Source: Pseudomonas syringae (GTDB lineage Bacteria > Pseudomonadota > Gammaproteobacteria > Pseudomonadales > Pseudomonadaceae). Taken from it: a stretch of DNA of 64,000 nucleotides. Both the position numbers and the translations under genes were made by a program. Shown here piece by piece: positions 43,006 through 51,319 of this stretch. Within the stretch, counting starts at the first letter, position 1; every line of letters begins with the position of its first letter. The notes under the pieces were generated by a model. That model worked only from the letters and a program-made list of their open reading frames with translations, did not search any database and had not been told where the DNA came from. Location of the stretch: the NCBI RefSeq assembly GCF_000737245.1, contig NZ_JPQU01000089.1, positions 62,001 through 126,000 of the forward strand. The letters are read 5' to 3'.

Positions 43006-43037
43006 GAATATATGAAGCATATACGTTTCATATATTC
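43006..43037. promoter_or_regulatory. 11-bp inverted-repeat operator before the ParD-like gene
   Basis: GAATATATGAA (43006-43016) and TTCATATATTC (43027-43037) form a perfect inverted repeat with a 10-base, nearly symmetric spacer. It lies 16-47 bp before the ParD-like start at 42990, a normal site for a self-regulated antitoxin-type operon. Confidence 0.65.
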
Positions 43038-43056
43038 ACAATCAACCGCGGTTGAG

Positions 43057-43401
43057 CTAGTCGCAGTGAAAAGGACTGGGCAGGCACTCGGAAAGAGAAA
43101 GCGTCAGTTGGCCAATGGCCGCCTGATCGACCACCGTCAGGCTGCGCAAGCGCACGATTACTGCGCGTTCAGTTTCACTTAAAGATGCCAATTCCATAGG
43201 CGTTCTGCGGCCCGACAACAGGTAAAGCACATCTACCCCGCTACTATCCAGGGCAGTCAGATAGTTGGAGCGAGGCGTCCGTTGACCATTCTCGTATTTA
43301 CCCTGCGCATTGGCCTCCACGCCGCCAATGGCGGCGAAGTCCTGCTGGGAGAGTCCGAGCGCCTTCCTCTCTTCTTTCAATCTAGAGCCGAGACCATTCA
43401 T
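43057..43401 (-). CDS. XRE-type HTH regulator
   Basis: A 114-residue cytoplasmic regulator with an N-terminal XRE helix-turn-helix (MNGLGSRLKEERKALGLSQQ, then GVEANAQGKYENGQRTP). After it comes a short helical part with LSETERAVIVRLRSLT. Its stop lies 66 bp before the ParD-like gene, on the same strand. I use the ATG at 43401, the usual start for such proteins; an ATG at 43428 adds nine residues. Target genes are not known. Confidence 0.82.
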   Translation of the reverse strand: MNGLGSRLKEERKALGLSQQDFAAIGGVEANAQGKYENGQRTPRSNYLTALDSSGVDVLYLLSGRRTPMELASLSETERAVIVRLRSLTVVDQAAIGQLTLSLSECLPSPFHCD

Positions 43402-43618
43402 TGGGATGCGTCCGATGCTGAGCGTCATCCATAACCATACTCCCCATTCCTTTGAGCCATGGCGCTATTTCTGGGAATGTACCGACGATGTCACGCTAAG
43501 CCTGCTCAAGAGGCGGCGGCAATGATATAACGCCGGTTAACTTTGGCTTTCAAGGTCCGAGACAGCCGGTTTACCAGACCGGGCGCTGTCTCAGGCGTCG
43601 TTTGGAGATTCTGTAGTC

Positions 43619-43825
43619 ATGAAGATTCTGCTCGGCTGGTGCCTGATCTCACTGATCGGCACGCTTGTGGCTTTACGCCTGATCCGCAACGGCAAGAACC
43701 ATTGCCACCCCGATCAGCTGGAAGAAACGCAATGCTGCGACCAAAACCAGCCCGCCATTGCTCCGCACCCTATTCAGCGGCAACAGCCGAATATCGTTCA
43801 CCACCAGACTGAGCATTTGCGATAG
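43619..43825 (+). CDS. possible small membrane protein (68 residues)
   Basis: A 68-residue frame with one N-terminal hydrophobic segment (ILLGWCLISLIGTLVALRLI) and a His/Gln-rich tail with Cys pair. The ribosome site GGAG is 11 bases away, which is long. It overlaps the tail of the opposite-strand gene at 43770-43967 by 56 bp. It may be real, but the evidence is weak. Confidence 0.35.
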   Translation: MKILLGWCLISLIGTLVALRLIRNGKNHCHPDQLEETQCCDQNQPAIAPHPIQRQQPNIVHHQTEHLR

Positions 43826-43967
43826 CCATGCAAACCTGAGGCTCGTACGCATTGAATTGGCGCAAAGCGGCTGCCAGGGCAAGGAAATCTTCACGCTGCA
43901 TTTCATTCATGCCAGCAATTCTGGCGGTGTGATCAGACTGGAAATTTGTTACGCGCTCAAAGGACAT
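43770..43967 (-). CDS. small protein behind a LexA box (65 residues)
   Basis: A 65-residue soluble protein, MSFERVTNFQSDHTARIAGM and continuing, with Cys in PQVCMAIANAQ. AAGG lies nine bases before the ATG. A perfect LexA box (43991-44006) is 24 bp upstream on the promoter side, which strongly suggests an SOS-induced gene. Small proteins with this start are conserved among pseudomonads, but I know no function. Confidence 0.6.
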   Translation of the reverse strand: MSFERVTNFQSDHTARIAGMNEMQREDFLALAAALRQFNAYEPQVCMAIANAQSGGERYSAVAAE

Positions 43968-43990
43968 GTGGACCGCCTTCTATTCAGATA

Positions 43991-44006
43991 CTGTTTAAAC
44001 ATACAG
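43991..44006. promoter_or_regulatory. LexA (SOS) box
   Basis: CTGTTTAAACATACAG is an exact CTGT-N8-ACAG site with the A/T-rich middle of Pseudomonas LexA boxes. It is 24 bp before the minus-strand gene start at 43967. Confidence 0.75.
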
Positions 44007-44050
44007 TATTTGGATAAGGCGCTTAACGCAAGCCTGCTGACGACGAGCGG

Positions 44051-44389
44051 TCATCTCATGACGGGTTGTCGGCGGCGAAGCATTCCCCAACCCCGAGCCA
44101 CAAAAAACCGTACCCGCGCCGAGATATGCCGATTATATGGATACAACACCGATACCGGCATGGAAGGCGGCGGATACTGGGGCAGGATGAACTGCAGAAC
44201 GCCTCTTGACCCACCGAGTGCTGCGCTCGAGCAAGCGAGTCCCAGCCAGGCCGCAAGCTTGTTCAGGCTATGAGTCAACGTCGCGCGGGGCATGCCAGGA
44301 TCTTCGGCCGCTTGCGTGAAGCTGCTGCGTTCGCAGATGCGCAGGAACATCTTCATGCCCCTGACTTGATCCGTAACTACATCACCCAC
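44051..44389 (-). pseudogene. remnant of a LysR-family regulator
   Basis: The N-terminal LysR helix-turn-helix is recognisable (MKMFLRICERSSFTQAAEDP, then PRATLTHSLNKL). The frame is then lost: the expected LGTRLLERSTRWVKR is present one base out of frame near 44225-44270. A C-terminal piece (LPQYPPPSMPVSVLYPYNRH) follows at once, so about 200 residues of the effector domain are missing. It is a clear deletion plus frameshift remnant beside dpkA. Confidence 0.8.
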
Positions 44390-44422
44390 AAGGTTCGTCG
44401 TAATCGCACCACCGGCACAACC

Positions 44423-45454
44423 TCAGGCACTTGCCAGCGCCTGCAACTGCTTCCAGTCCGCAATTGAGATCTCGATGCCGTTGGCCAGCGACTCTGCCCG
44501 TTGCAGATAACGCCGATCTCCCGGCATGCGCTCCTGGCCTACCCCATGCATTTGCCTGACCAGCTCTTCACTGCGTAGCGCGAAGCTCTGGCCGCTGCCT
44601 CTGTCCGGGTCGATCACAATCAATAACTGCCCTGTCCAGGGCGTTTGCGCACCGGGATGAGCTGACCAGTCGAACTCGAACGAAAAGTTACCGCCAGTCA
44701 GTCCCGCCGCCAGCAGTTCGACCATCATCGATAGGGCAGAGCCTTTGTAGCCACCAAACGGCAGCAACGCACCACCATCGAGAATCGCTTTCGGGTCTTC
44801 GGTCGGGTGGCCGGAGCGATCAACGCCCATGCCAGCCGGTAACATGCGCCCTTCTCGCGCTGCGATCTGCACGTCACCATTGGCGATGGCGCTGGTGGCA
44901 AGGTCAAACACGATAGGTTGGCCACCGGCACGCGGTGCGGCAAAAGCGATCGGGTTGGTGCCGAACAACGGCTTGCGGGCGCCGTGGGGTACGACGCACG
45001 TCATGCTGTTGACCACGCTTAATGCCACCAGACCTTGTTCGGCGAACGGCTCCACATCAGGCCATAACGCCGCAAAATGGTGGGAGCTGCGGATGGCCAA
45101 AATCGCGATACCTGCGCTTTTCACCTTTTCAATCAACAATTCCCGGGCCGCCGCCAAGGCGGGTTGCGCAAAGCCATTGGCCGCATCCACACGAATGAAC
45201 GCCGGACTCACATCTTCAACCACTGGCACGGCCTTGCCGTCGACCCAGCCGCTGGCCAGCGATGAAAGATAACCGGGAATGCGAAAAATGCCGTGACTGT
45301 GAGAGCCATCCCGTTGGGCGCTGGCGCAGTTGTGCGACAAGACCTGCGCAACCTTTTCTGAAGTGCCATGACGCAGAAATATCTGGCGCAGCAGCTCAGT
45401 CAGCTCGACGAATTCAAGGGTGTGATTCTGAGTGTTGTCGCGGTTTGCAGACAT
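44423..45454 (-). CDS. dpkA: delta1-piperideine-2-carboxylate reductase (DpkA-type Ldh2 family)
   Basis: A 343-residue NADPH-dependent reductase of the malate/L-lactate dehydrogenase 2 family. It is close to the P. syringae/P. putida DpkA enzyme of D-lysine and pipecolate metabolism. The catalytic region reads CASAQRDGSHSHGIFRIPGY and ILAIRSSHHFAALWPDVEPF, with NPIAFAAP and FGGYKGSALSMM for cofactor binding. The decayed LysR gene next to it may once have controlled it. Confidence 0.85.
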   Translation of the reverse strand: MSANRDNTQNHTLEFVELTELLRQIFLRHGTSEKVAQVLSHNCASAQRDGSHSHGIFRIPGYLSSLASGWVDGKAVPVVEDVSPAFIRVDAANGFAQPALAAARELLIEKVKSAGIAILAIRSSHHFAALWPDVEPFAEQGLVALSVVNSMTCVVPHGARKPLFGTNPIAFAAPRAGGQPIVFDLATSAIANGDVQIAAREGRMLPAGMGVDRSGHPTEDPKAILDGGALLPFGGYKGSALSMMVELLAAGLTGGNFSFEFDWSAHPGAQTPWTGQLLIVIDPDRGSGQSFALRSEELVRQMHGVGQERMPGDRRYLQRAESLANGIEISIADWKQLQALASA

Positions 45455-45513
45455 CTGAACGCTCCGATCTGGCTAATGAGGAAACAACCCGGCCCTGAGA
45501 TTACTGAGCGCCA

Positions 45514-45966
45514 TCAGGCAGGTAAACCACCATCGAGGTCCTGAGCGAGACGCTTTTGAAAGAAGTGGCGCCGATGGCCTGGCGGGTAATCGTTCACTTG
45601 GCCGAACTCGCTGAAGCCCAGGCTTCGATAGAACTCAGGGGCCTGAAAGTCAAAGGTGTCGAGCCAGATCCCCACGCAGTTTTTCTCATTGGCCAGGGTT
45701 TCCGCCATGGCCATCAACCGCGAACCCAACCCTTGCCCACGAGCCTGCTCCGGCACGGCCAGCAGCTCGATGAACATCCAGCGGTAGAGCAAACTGCCAT
45801 AAAGGCCGCCGAGGACCTCGTCACTATGTTCATCGCGAATCAGCAGGGCGAATTTCTCTGCGCCAGCATCACCCGCCCGGGAGACGTTGAAAGCACGCAA
45901 AGGAGTGAGAATACCCAGATAATCCTCATCTGTCGGGTTAGCTGTTGTTTCAATGCGCACGCTCAT
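45514..45966 (-). CDS. GNAT-family N-acetyltransferase
   Basis: A 150-residue acetyltransferase-fold protein. The acetyl-CoA loop is seen in LLAVPEQARGQGLGSRLM (about residues 68-85), followed by DTFDFQAPEFYRSLGFSEFG. Substrate unknown. It follows the dpkA gene at 60 bp but upstream in transcription, so the two may share a message. Confidence 0.87.
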   Translation of the reverse strand: MSVRIETTANPTDEDYLGILTPLRAFNVSRAGDAGAEKFALLIRDEHSDEVLGGLYGSLLYRWMFIELLAVPEQARGQGLGSRLMAMAETLANEKNCVGIWLDTFDFQAPEFYRSLGFSEFGQVNDYPPGHRRHFFQKRLAQDLDGGLPA

Positions 45967-46081
45967 CCATAACCTCGCGAAACGTTTATAAGGACGCCAG
46001 TTTAATACTGAATGGCAATCCCAAACTCACTACGGAGGAGCGTTAACGCGAATGGACCGCTATTACAGAAAAATATCTGCC

Positions 46082-46100
46082 TGTATTGATATTCATTAGC
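46082..46100. promoter_or_regulatory. possible Fur box before the FecR-type gene
   Basis: TGTATTGATATTCATTAGC matches the 19-bp Fur consensus at 14 positions. It ends 58 bp before the FecR-type start at 46159. Iron control is plausible for FecR and the neighbouring pvdQ, but the match is only fair. Confidence 0.4.
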
Positions 46101-46158
46101 CATACCTGTTCTCCCCGCCTGACGTGCGCAGTAGAATGTTCCTACAACCGGAGAGCCA

Positions 46159-47187
46159 ATGAGCGACCCTATCCTCAGCGAAGCAGAACACGACGCCGTC
46201 ACCGATGCCGCAGCACATTGGTGCATGCGCCTGCACGCCAGTGACTGCACGACTGAAGAACGCAAGGCGTTCGAACGGTGGCACAACGGACATCCCCTGC
46301 ACGCTTTCGAATTCGAGGCGATGCTGGAAATCTGGGATACTGCGGAACAGATCGTTCCGGTGAACCCGGCGCCGGCGCATCACGCTGCCACCCCAGATGC
46401 CACCATCGAATACACACCGCCTTCCAGTCGTTGGCGCAGCTATGCCGCTGCGGCGGCAGTTGCGCTTCTGGCGTTCCCGATTGCGGGTTATGTGGGCTGG
46501 AACCAAGGCTGGATACCCAACAGTTATGACACTTACGAGGCCGGGGACGCCACACGCTTGGTGACCATGGCCGATGGCAGCCGCGTGGAACTCAACCTGG
46601 GTACCGCGCTGAGCTTCGCCAATTACAAAGACCGACGCAGCGTTGTTCTGAATAAAGGTGAGGCGTTCTTCGAGGTCAGCCATGACAGTCAGCATCCCTT
46701 TGTGGTGGATGCAGGCAAAGGCCAGATCAAAGTGACCGGCACCAAGTTCAACGTCTGGATGTATCAGGATCAGGTCAAAGTGATGCTGGTGGAAGGTTCT
46801 GTGAAAGTGGTCAGCGACACCGCTACGCCCAGCCGCGGCTATCGGCTGGAACCCGGCATGCAGGCCAGTTACAAGACCGGTGACGTCGAACCACAGGTCA
46901 GCGAAACCTACTCCAATGACAGCAGCCTGACCTGGCGCAACGGCAAGCTTGTGATCAATGATCTGCCGCTGACTCAGGCGTTACCGCTGATCAACCGCTA
47001 CCTGCCGCAGCCGATACTGTTAGCCGATAAAGCCACCGGCGCGATGCGTCTGGGCGGCAGCTACAACACCCGGGACATGGCTGGTCTGCTTGCCTCACTA
47101 CCCAAAGTGCTGCCAGTGACCGTGACCCGAAATCAGGACGGCAACCCGGTTATCAACAGACGCCCGGGTAGTGCGCCGAAGGGGTAA
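46159..47187 (+). CDS. FecR-family anti-sigma/sensor protein without adjacent sigma factor
   Basis: A 342-residue inner-membrane signalling protein. The cytosolic FecR N-terminal domain (AAAHWCMRLHASDC then ERKAFERWHNG) spans residues 15-62. One helix lies at about 95-114. The periplasmic FecR domain follows with DGSRVELNLGTALSF and LPKVLPVTVT. FecR proteins normally sit directly after a FecI-type sigma gene; here the upstream neighbour is a minus-strand GNAT gene, so the sigma factor must be elsewhere or lost. No TonB receptor gene is adjacent. GGAG precedes the ATG. Confidence 0.88.
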   Translation: MSDPILSEAEHDAVTDAAAHWCMRLHASDCTTEERKAFERWHNGHPLHAFEFEAMLEIWDTAEQIVPVNPAPAHHAATPDATIEYTPPSSRWRSYAAAAAVALLAFPIAGYVGWNQGWIPNSYDTYEAGDATRLVTMADGSRVELNLGTALSFANYKDRRSVVLNKGEAFFEVSHDSQHPFVVDAGKGQIKVTGTKFNVWMYQDQVKVMLVEGSVKVVSDTATPSRGYRLEPGMQASYKTGDVEPQVSETYSNDSSLTWRNGKLVINDLPLTQALPLINRYLPQPILLADKATGAMRLGGSYNTRDMAGLLASLPKVLPVTVTRNQDGNPVINRRPGSAPKG

Positions 47188-47206
47188 AAATCCTCGAGAA
47201 TGATGT

Positions 47207-47400
47207 ATAAGCTGCCGAAGGCTGAAAATCGCCACCTGCCTAACATCGCCTTCGCAACCTTCGTAACCTCGGTCAGCTCCTAGAGGATCGCGGTGTGCTT
47301 GAAGTCGTGTATTGCCTGTTGGAGCTGCCGAAGGCTGCGAATGGCGTCGTGTCCAATAAACCGCTTTCGTCGCCGCCGTCACCTCCGACAACTCCTGCAA
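47207..47400. repeat. degenerate extragenic repeats with AGCTGCCGAAGGCTG core
   Basis: The core AGCTGCCGAAGGCTG occurs at about 47211 and about 47325, each followed about 60 bases later by a degenerate inverted copy (CAGCTCC or CAACTCC). This pattern is a known type of P. fluorescens extragenic repeat. It fills the gap between the FecR-type gene and pvdQ. Confidence 0.5.
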
Positions 47401-47438
47401 GACCTGGGCATGTCCGGACCGGTAGATACCATAACGTG

Positions 47439-49772
47439 CTACTCCTGCCCCTCCCGGATCGTCTGTACCCTGTACGCCGGATCAGCCTCAATCTGTTGCT
47501 GGGTAAAAGGCAGTACCGCCCATTGCTTGGCAGAGAACGCCTGAGTCTGGTCACGGCGATAAGGCGAGCCGGGCTCCGAAGATTCCGAAGGGGCCAACAA
47601 CCCCAGGGCCTGTGGACCTTGCGGTTCGAAACTCACCACTTGCAGATAGCTCGTGCCGCTCACCACTTCACGTTTGCCATCGCCCCGGGGTACCACTTGC
47701 ATGGCGTTATACACGCCCAATGAGCCCGGTCCGCCATGGATGGGCGTCTGCTGGGCACCGGTGCTCGACACCTGGATATCCCCCCAGTGGGCTGATTCAG
47801 CAAGCCCGGCATTGTTCAGCTGTTCCGCCGAGACCAGCAACGCCGAGTGCAAAGCCCTGGCCACCTCAGGTTGGCGCACATTCAGCCCTCGCGGCGTATG
47901 AATGGGGTTGGCAGGGTCGAACTCTACGCGCCACGCGCCCGGGACTTTCTGCAATGCAGTGGCGATATTCTGAAAATGCACAAAGCCCAGGCCAGCATCC
48001 AGGTTGGCGGTCCTGTCCCACTGGCTCATGCTGTGGCAGACGCTTTTGATCGTCGCGGCATCGTCCCCCGAATACCCGGCGCAGTACTGCAACAGGTCAT
48101 CCAGCAGGCCGCCGGCTTCAGCCAGATACACCCGGTTATCCATGACCATGGCTTGCAGGTCGGCAACTCCCGTTTTGCCCGACCGTTGCAGGCTACCAAT
48201 TCGGTCCAGGGCAAACCGCGCCCGCGGACTGAGAGATAGCCCCTCACGGCTGATCAACGGCGAGAACCCGGTCAATGGTTGCGAAGGGTTGGTCATCCAT
48301 GCGGAGTCATTGGAGTTCTGTATATAGTCGGTACGCGCCAGACTGGGCAAGGCAGACGCCGGGTAAATGCCCGCTTGCGCTGCTGACGTGTCAGTGTCCC
48401 ACGCGCACGCCATGCGCGATCCATCGAGTACGATCAGCTCCTGTCCCGCCGCCGGATCGCTGCACTGCGCAAGTTTGGCAGTGCTGACATTCGGCACCAC
48501 CGAATAATTCATATACAGAGCCTGCCCTTTGTCATCCACCGCAAGGGTGTTGACCCAAGGGATGCCCTGAACTTTCTGCAAAGCGCTTTTCAACGCAGAC
48601 AGGCTCTCGGCGCGGTTCATGGAGTACCACTGCTGCCAGACCCGGTCGTTACTCAGATTCGCGTCACGCAAGCTGTAGGCGTATTCGCGACTCCAGTCCA
48701 GCTTGCCCGGCCACTGCACCACCGGGCCGAACACCGAGCTATAAACGTCGCGAGATTGCGTCTGCAATTGACCATCTTTGCCAGTAGTGGTGACCGATAC
48801 TGTGGTTTTCTCAAGAGGTCGCGAGCGGCCATCAAGCAGGTAACGGGTCGGGTCCCTAGGGTCGAGCTGCAAGCGAAACAACGTGAAATGCTTCGAGGTA
48901 TCGACGGTGTGGGTCCAGGCCAGGTGCTGACTGAAACCGATGTTGACCATCGGCAATCCGGGCAGCGCGGCCCCCATGACGTCGAGCTTGCCGGGGATAG
49001 TCAGGTGCATTTGATAAAAGCGCATGCCGCCCACCCATGGAAAGTGCGGGTTGGCGAGCAGCATCCCCCGACCGTTGACTGATTGATCACGACCGATGGC
49101 CACGGCATTGCTGCCGCGCTCCAGAGCGAAGCTTTCCATGCGCGCCGCCGCCATCTCGAAAGATGGCGCCTGCGAGTGATCAACAGACGAGCTCTGCATA
49201 GGCGGCCTGGCACCCGCCAGCGCTTCGGCAAACTGGCCGACGCCGCCTTCGGCCAGCAAGCGACGCGTCAACTTGATCAAATCGTCGGTGGTAATCGGCC
49301 TCAGCCACGGGGCTTGCAGGCATTGCGCTGTGCCTGGCGCCTCACGGGACTCCGTCAATGACCGGTTGAAGCCTGCCACATAGCCCTCGACCAACTGACG
49401 AACCTGTGGCGTCTGTGCCTGCCAGAATTCAGCGACAGCTTCCGGCGTGTTCAACCAACTGAAAAACAGGTCGCTGGTCAGGTTGCTGCGCTGCTCGATG
49501 GTCTTCTGCTCTGCCCCGAAATAACGTGAGCGCTGACCATTAACGGTGACGATTTCATTGGCCAGCAGGCAAAGATTATCCTGGGCATACGCAAAGCCGA
49601 TGCCATAACCCAGCCCCCGCTCGTCCTGGGCGCGAATGTGCGGTACGCCAAAGGTGGTCCGCCGTATCTCAGCACTGGCCGGCTGTGACGGCGTTTGCGC
49701 ATGGGCGACAACACTAAGGCCACCTAACAGCCCCGCAAAACAAAACTCCGGCACGCGCTTGAACTTGATCAC
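47439..49772 (-). CDS. pvdQ: acyl-homoserine lactone acylase, PvdQ type
   Basis: A 777-residue secreted Ntn-hydrolase. The signal peptide ends near residue 25 (SVVAHA). The alpha chain carries TTFGVPHIRAQDERGLGYGI; the beta-chain N-terminal nucleophile is Ser221 in LERGSNAVAIGR, followed by ANPHFPW and HLAWTHTVDTSKHFT. PvdQ splits the acyl chain from the pyoverdine precursor and also degrades long-chain AHL signals. The GTG at 49772 with AGGAG upstream gives a proper signal peptide; a longer form does not. FecR and FpvR-type genes lie near pvdQ in P. aeruginosa as well. Confidence 0.92.
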   Translation of the reverse strand: MIKFKRVPEFCFAGLLGGLSVVAHAQTPSQPASAEIRRTTFGVPHIRAQDERGLGYGIGFAYAQDNLCLLANEIVTVNGQRSRYFGAEQKTIEQRSNLTSDLFFSWLNTPEAVAEFWQAQTPQVRQLVEGYVAGFNRSLTESREAPGTAQCLQAPWLRPITTDDLIKLTRRLLAEGGVGQFAEALAGARPPMQSSSVDHSQAPSFEMAAARMESFALERGSNAVAIGRDQSVNGRGMLLANPHFPWVGGMRFYQMHLTIPGKLDVMGAALPGLPMVNIGFSQHLAWTHTVDTSKHFTLFRLQLDPRDPTRYLLDGRSRPLEKTTVSVTTTGKDGQLQTQSRDVYSSVFGPVVQWPGKLDWSREYAYSLRDANLSNDRVWQQWYSMNRAESLSALKSALQKVQGIPWVNTLAVDDKGQALYMNYSVVPNVSTAKLAQCSDPAAGQELIVLDGSRMACAWDTDTSAAQAGIYPASALPSLARTDYIQNSNDSAWMTNPSQPLTGFSPLISREGLSLSPRARFALDRIGSLQRSGKTGVADLQAMVMDNRVYLAEAGGLLDDLLQYCAGYSGDDAATIKSVCHSMSQWDRTANLDAGLGFVHFQNIATALQKVPGAWRVEFDPANPIHTPRGLNVRQPEVARALHSALLVSAEQLNNAGLAESAHWGDIQVSSTGAQQTPIHGGPGSLGVYNAMQVVPRGDGKREVVSGTSYLQVVSFEPQGPQALGLLAPSESSEPGSPYRRDQTQAFSAKQWAVLPFTQQQIEADPAYRVQTIREGQE

Positions 49773-49906
49773 TCTGACTCCTGATGGCTTGCCTGAATGG
49801 CTGTGAGGGTTTTCGCTCACCATAAGACGAAGGCCACGTCGGAAATTTAGCGATGCAGTCGCGATCCAGCCCCATCGAAAATTCTATGTTTGCTCGCATG
49901 CGGATG

Positions 49907-50010
49907 TGACGACGTGGGACCGGCTTTAGCCGGGAAGGCGGCATTTCAGGCAATACCTATCGGGTGGATGTACTGGCCTCTTCCCGGCTGAAGCCGGTCC
50001 CACGTCGTCA
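49907..50010. repeat. REPIN, GTGGGACCGGC family
   Basis: Two 31-base arms (49907-49937 and 49980-50010) are inverted copies with one mismatch, separated by 42 bases. The arm core GTGGGACCGGCTTTAGCCGG is shared with the REPIN at 58799-58885. It lies downstream of pvdQ promoter side. Such REP doublets are spread by RAYT transposases, which are not in this window. Confidence 0.85.
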
Positions 50011-50036
50011 CGCCAATATTGAGATCAGTCCTGTGT

Positions 50037-50116
50037 GAGCGAGGCTTGCCGGCGATATAGGCGACCCGGTCCGCCAGCCATACCGTGTTATCGCTGATGG
50101 CGAGCAAGCGAGCTCC
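50037..50116. repeat. 80-bp direct repeat, copy A
   Basis: This 80-base stretch differs from copy B (50227-50306) at only two positions. It contains the REP-like words GAGCGAGGCTTGCC and GCGAGCAAGCGAGCTCC as inverted ends. The copies are 190 bp apart, a duplication of a whole repeat unit. Confidence 0.8.
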
Positions 50117-50132
50117 TTGCCGACCACCGAAC

Positions 50133-50207
50133 CTGTGGGAGCGGTGCTTGCCCGCGATGCAGGCGACCCGGTTTAACGTCCATCGCGAGCAAGCTCGGCT
50201 CCTACAG
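50133..50207. repeat. REP pair of the GTGGGAGC family
   Basis: CTGTGGGAGCGGTGCTTGCC and GCAAGCTCGGCTCCTACAG form an imperfect inverted pair around a 35-base middle, placed between the two 80-bp repeats. Confidence 0.65.
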
Positions 50208-50226
50208 ATGATCACCGAGCCTGTTG

Positions 50227-50306
50227 GAGCGAGGCTTGCCCGCGATAGAGGCGACCCGGTCCGCCAGCCATACCGTGTTATCGCTGATGGCGAGCAAGCG
50301 AGCTCC
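50227..50306. repeat. 80-bp direct repeat, copy B
   Basis: Second copy of the 80-base repeat, with C instead of G and G instead of T at the two variable positions. See copy A. Confidence 0.8.
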
Positions 50307-50460
50307 GACTGGGATGGATTCCGGTCTTGGGGTTCGGATTCCAGGGCCCCTAGACAATGCCCGATGGAAATTTTTTCGTTTAACGTTGAGGATTTCCGGC
50401 GCTCATACGTCTTAATAAGTGAGGCAAGTATTTTCAAGAGGCCTGAAAAGGAAGTTGCGC

Positions 50461-50850
50461 ATGTTCAATCGCCAAGCCACCACTACTCGAACGATGCTGC
50501 GCCAGTCAGCCATTGCAGCTCAGGCGCAGTCTCCCGCGGCAGATACGGAGCGCCAGGGCAATGAGCCGATCCGGAAACTGCTGAAGAGTTTCGGCCTGAG
50601 GACCAGCCTGGTTCGCCTGAAAGTTCTGGATGCGCTGGTCACTGCCAGCCACGAGGGGCAACCTCTGGGTGTGCGCGGCGTACACAGCCATTTGCTCAAG
50701 CTGGACACCCCGCTATCTTTTCTCAGCGTGCGCGAAGTGCTGAAACGCCTGTGTGATGAGGGTGTAATTGCGTTGAATGCGGACAAGAGCTACAGCCTGC
50801 ACCCACAGGCCATGCAAAAGCTGAACGAGCCGGACGAATCAGCAAATTGA
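50461..50850 (+). CDS. Fur-like winged-helix protein
   Basis: A 129-residue protein whose middle resembles the DNA-binding half of the Fur family: RKLLKSFGLRTSLVRLKVLD (about residues 37-56), then VHSHLLKLDTPLSFLSVREV and LKRLCDEGVIAL. The metal-binding dimerisation half is absent. A good AAGGAAG ribosome site precedes the ATG at 50461; the longer form to 50419 is unlikely. Pseudomonads conserve this protein, but I know no proven role. Confidence 0.75.
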   Translation: MFNRQATTTRTMLRQSAIAAQAQSPAADTERQGNEPIRKLLKSFGLRTSLVRLKVLDALVTASHEGQPLGVRGVHSHLLKLDTPLSFLSVREVLKRLCDEGVIALNADKSYSLHPQAMQKLNEPDESAN

Positions 50851-50890
50851 TCGCCCGGCGCCGCTCACGGGACGTCAGAGTCGCAAGCCT

Positions 50891-51079
50891 TTAGCGCTTG
50901 ACCTTGCGTCGCATGATGCCGTTGATGATCACCACCAGAACGGCCACGGCAATGGCAATATATTGAAAAGTCTTCTCGGTGATCACGCCGCTGTTCTGCA
51001 AGTGCGACAGACCCAGCATGATCGCTAACACCGCCAAGGCAATCAGGAGCGAGTAGATCAAACGTTGTTTATTGGTCAT
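50891..51079 (-). CDS. small membrane protein with two helices
   Basis: A 62-residue protein with two hydrophobic segments (about residues 7-25 and 35-55) and a basic C-terminus RRKVKR. AGGA precedes the ATG at 51079; a longer form to 51115 is less likely. Function unknown. Confidence 0.7.
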   Translation of the reverse strand: MTNKQRLIYSLLIALAVLAIMLGLSHLQNSGVITEKTFQYIAIAVAVLVVIINGIMRRKVKR

Positions 51080-51319
51080 TAAGGTTTTCCTGAATTCTTC
51101 GTCGACAGCATTCATTGCTCACAAATGCGCGCCTATCTTACGCTGATGCGCGGCAACTGACAGCCGCACGCGAATAGCGACTGGCCATACCCCTCTCTTT
51201 TTTGCCGCGCTAATTGTCCTGCGAGCACATCCAGACAACGCCCGCTAAAGCCCTCATGGTTTAATGTCAGCCTTTAAACGTCGCTGATGCGATGCTTTGC
51301 GCTTAACAAGGAGTCAGTC

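Larger units (their letters stand above)
49773..50460. other. 688-bp gene-free stretch filled with REP-type repeats
   Basis: No gene is supported here. It contains one complete REPIN (49907-50010), a second-family pair (50133-50207) and an 80-bp direct repeat (50037-50116 and 50227-50306). It lies between pvdQ and the Fur-like gene. Confidence 0.7.

Noticed and set aside
50030..50306. Possible CRISPR array from repeated 80-bp units
   Set aside because: There are only two copies, the units contain REP words rather than short palindromic repeats with unique spacers, and no cas genes are near.
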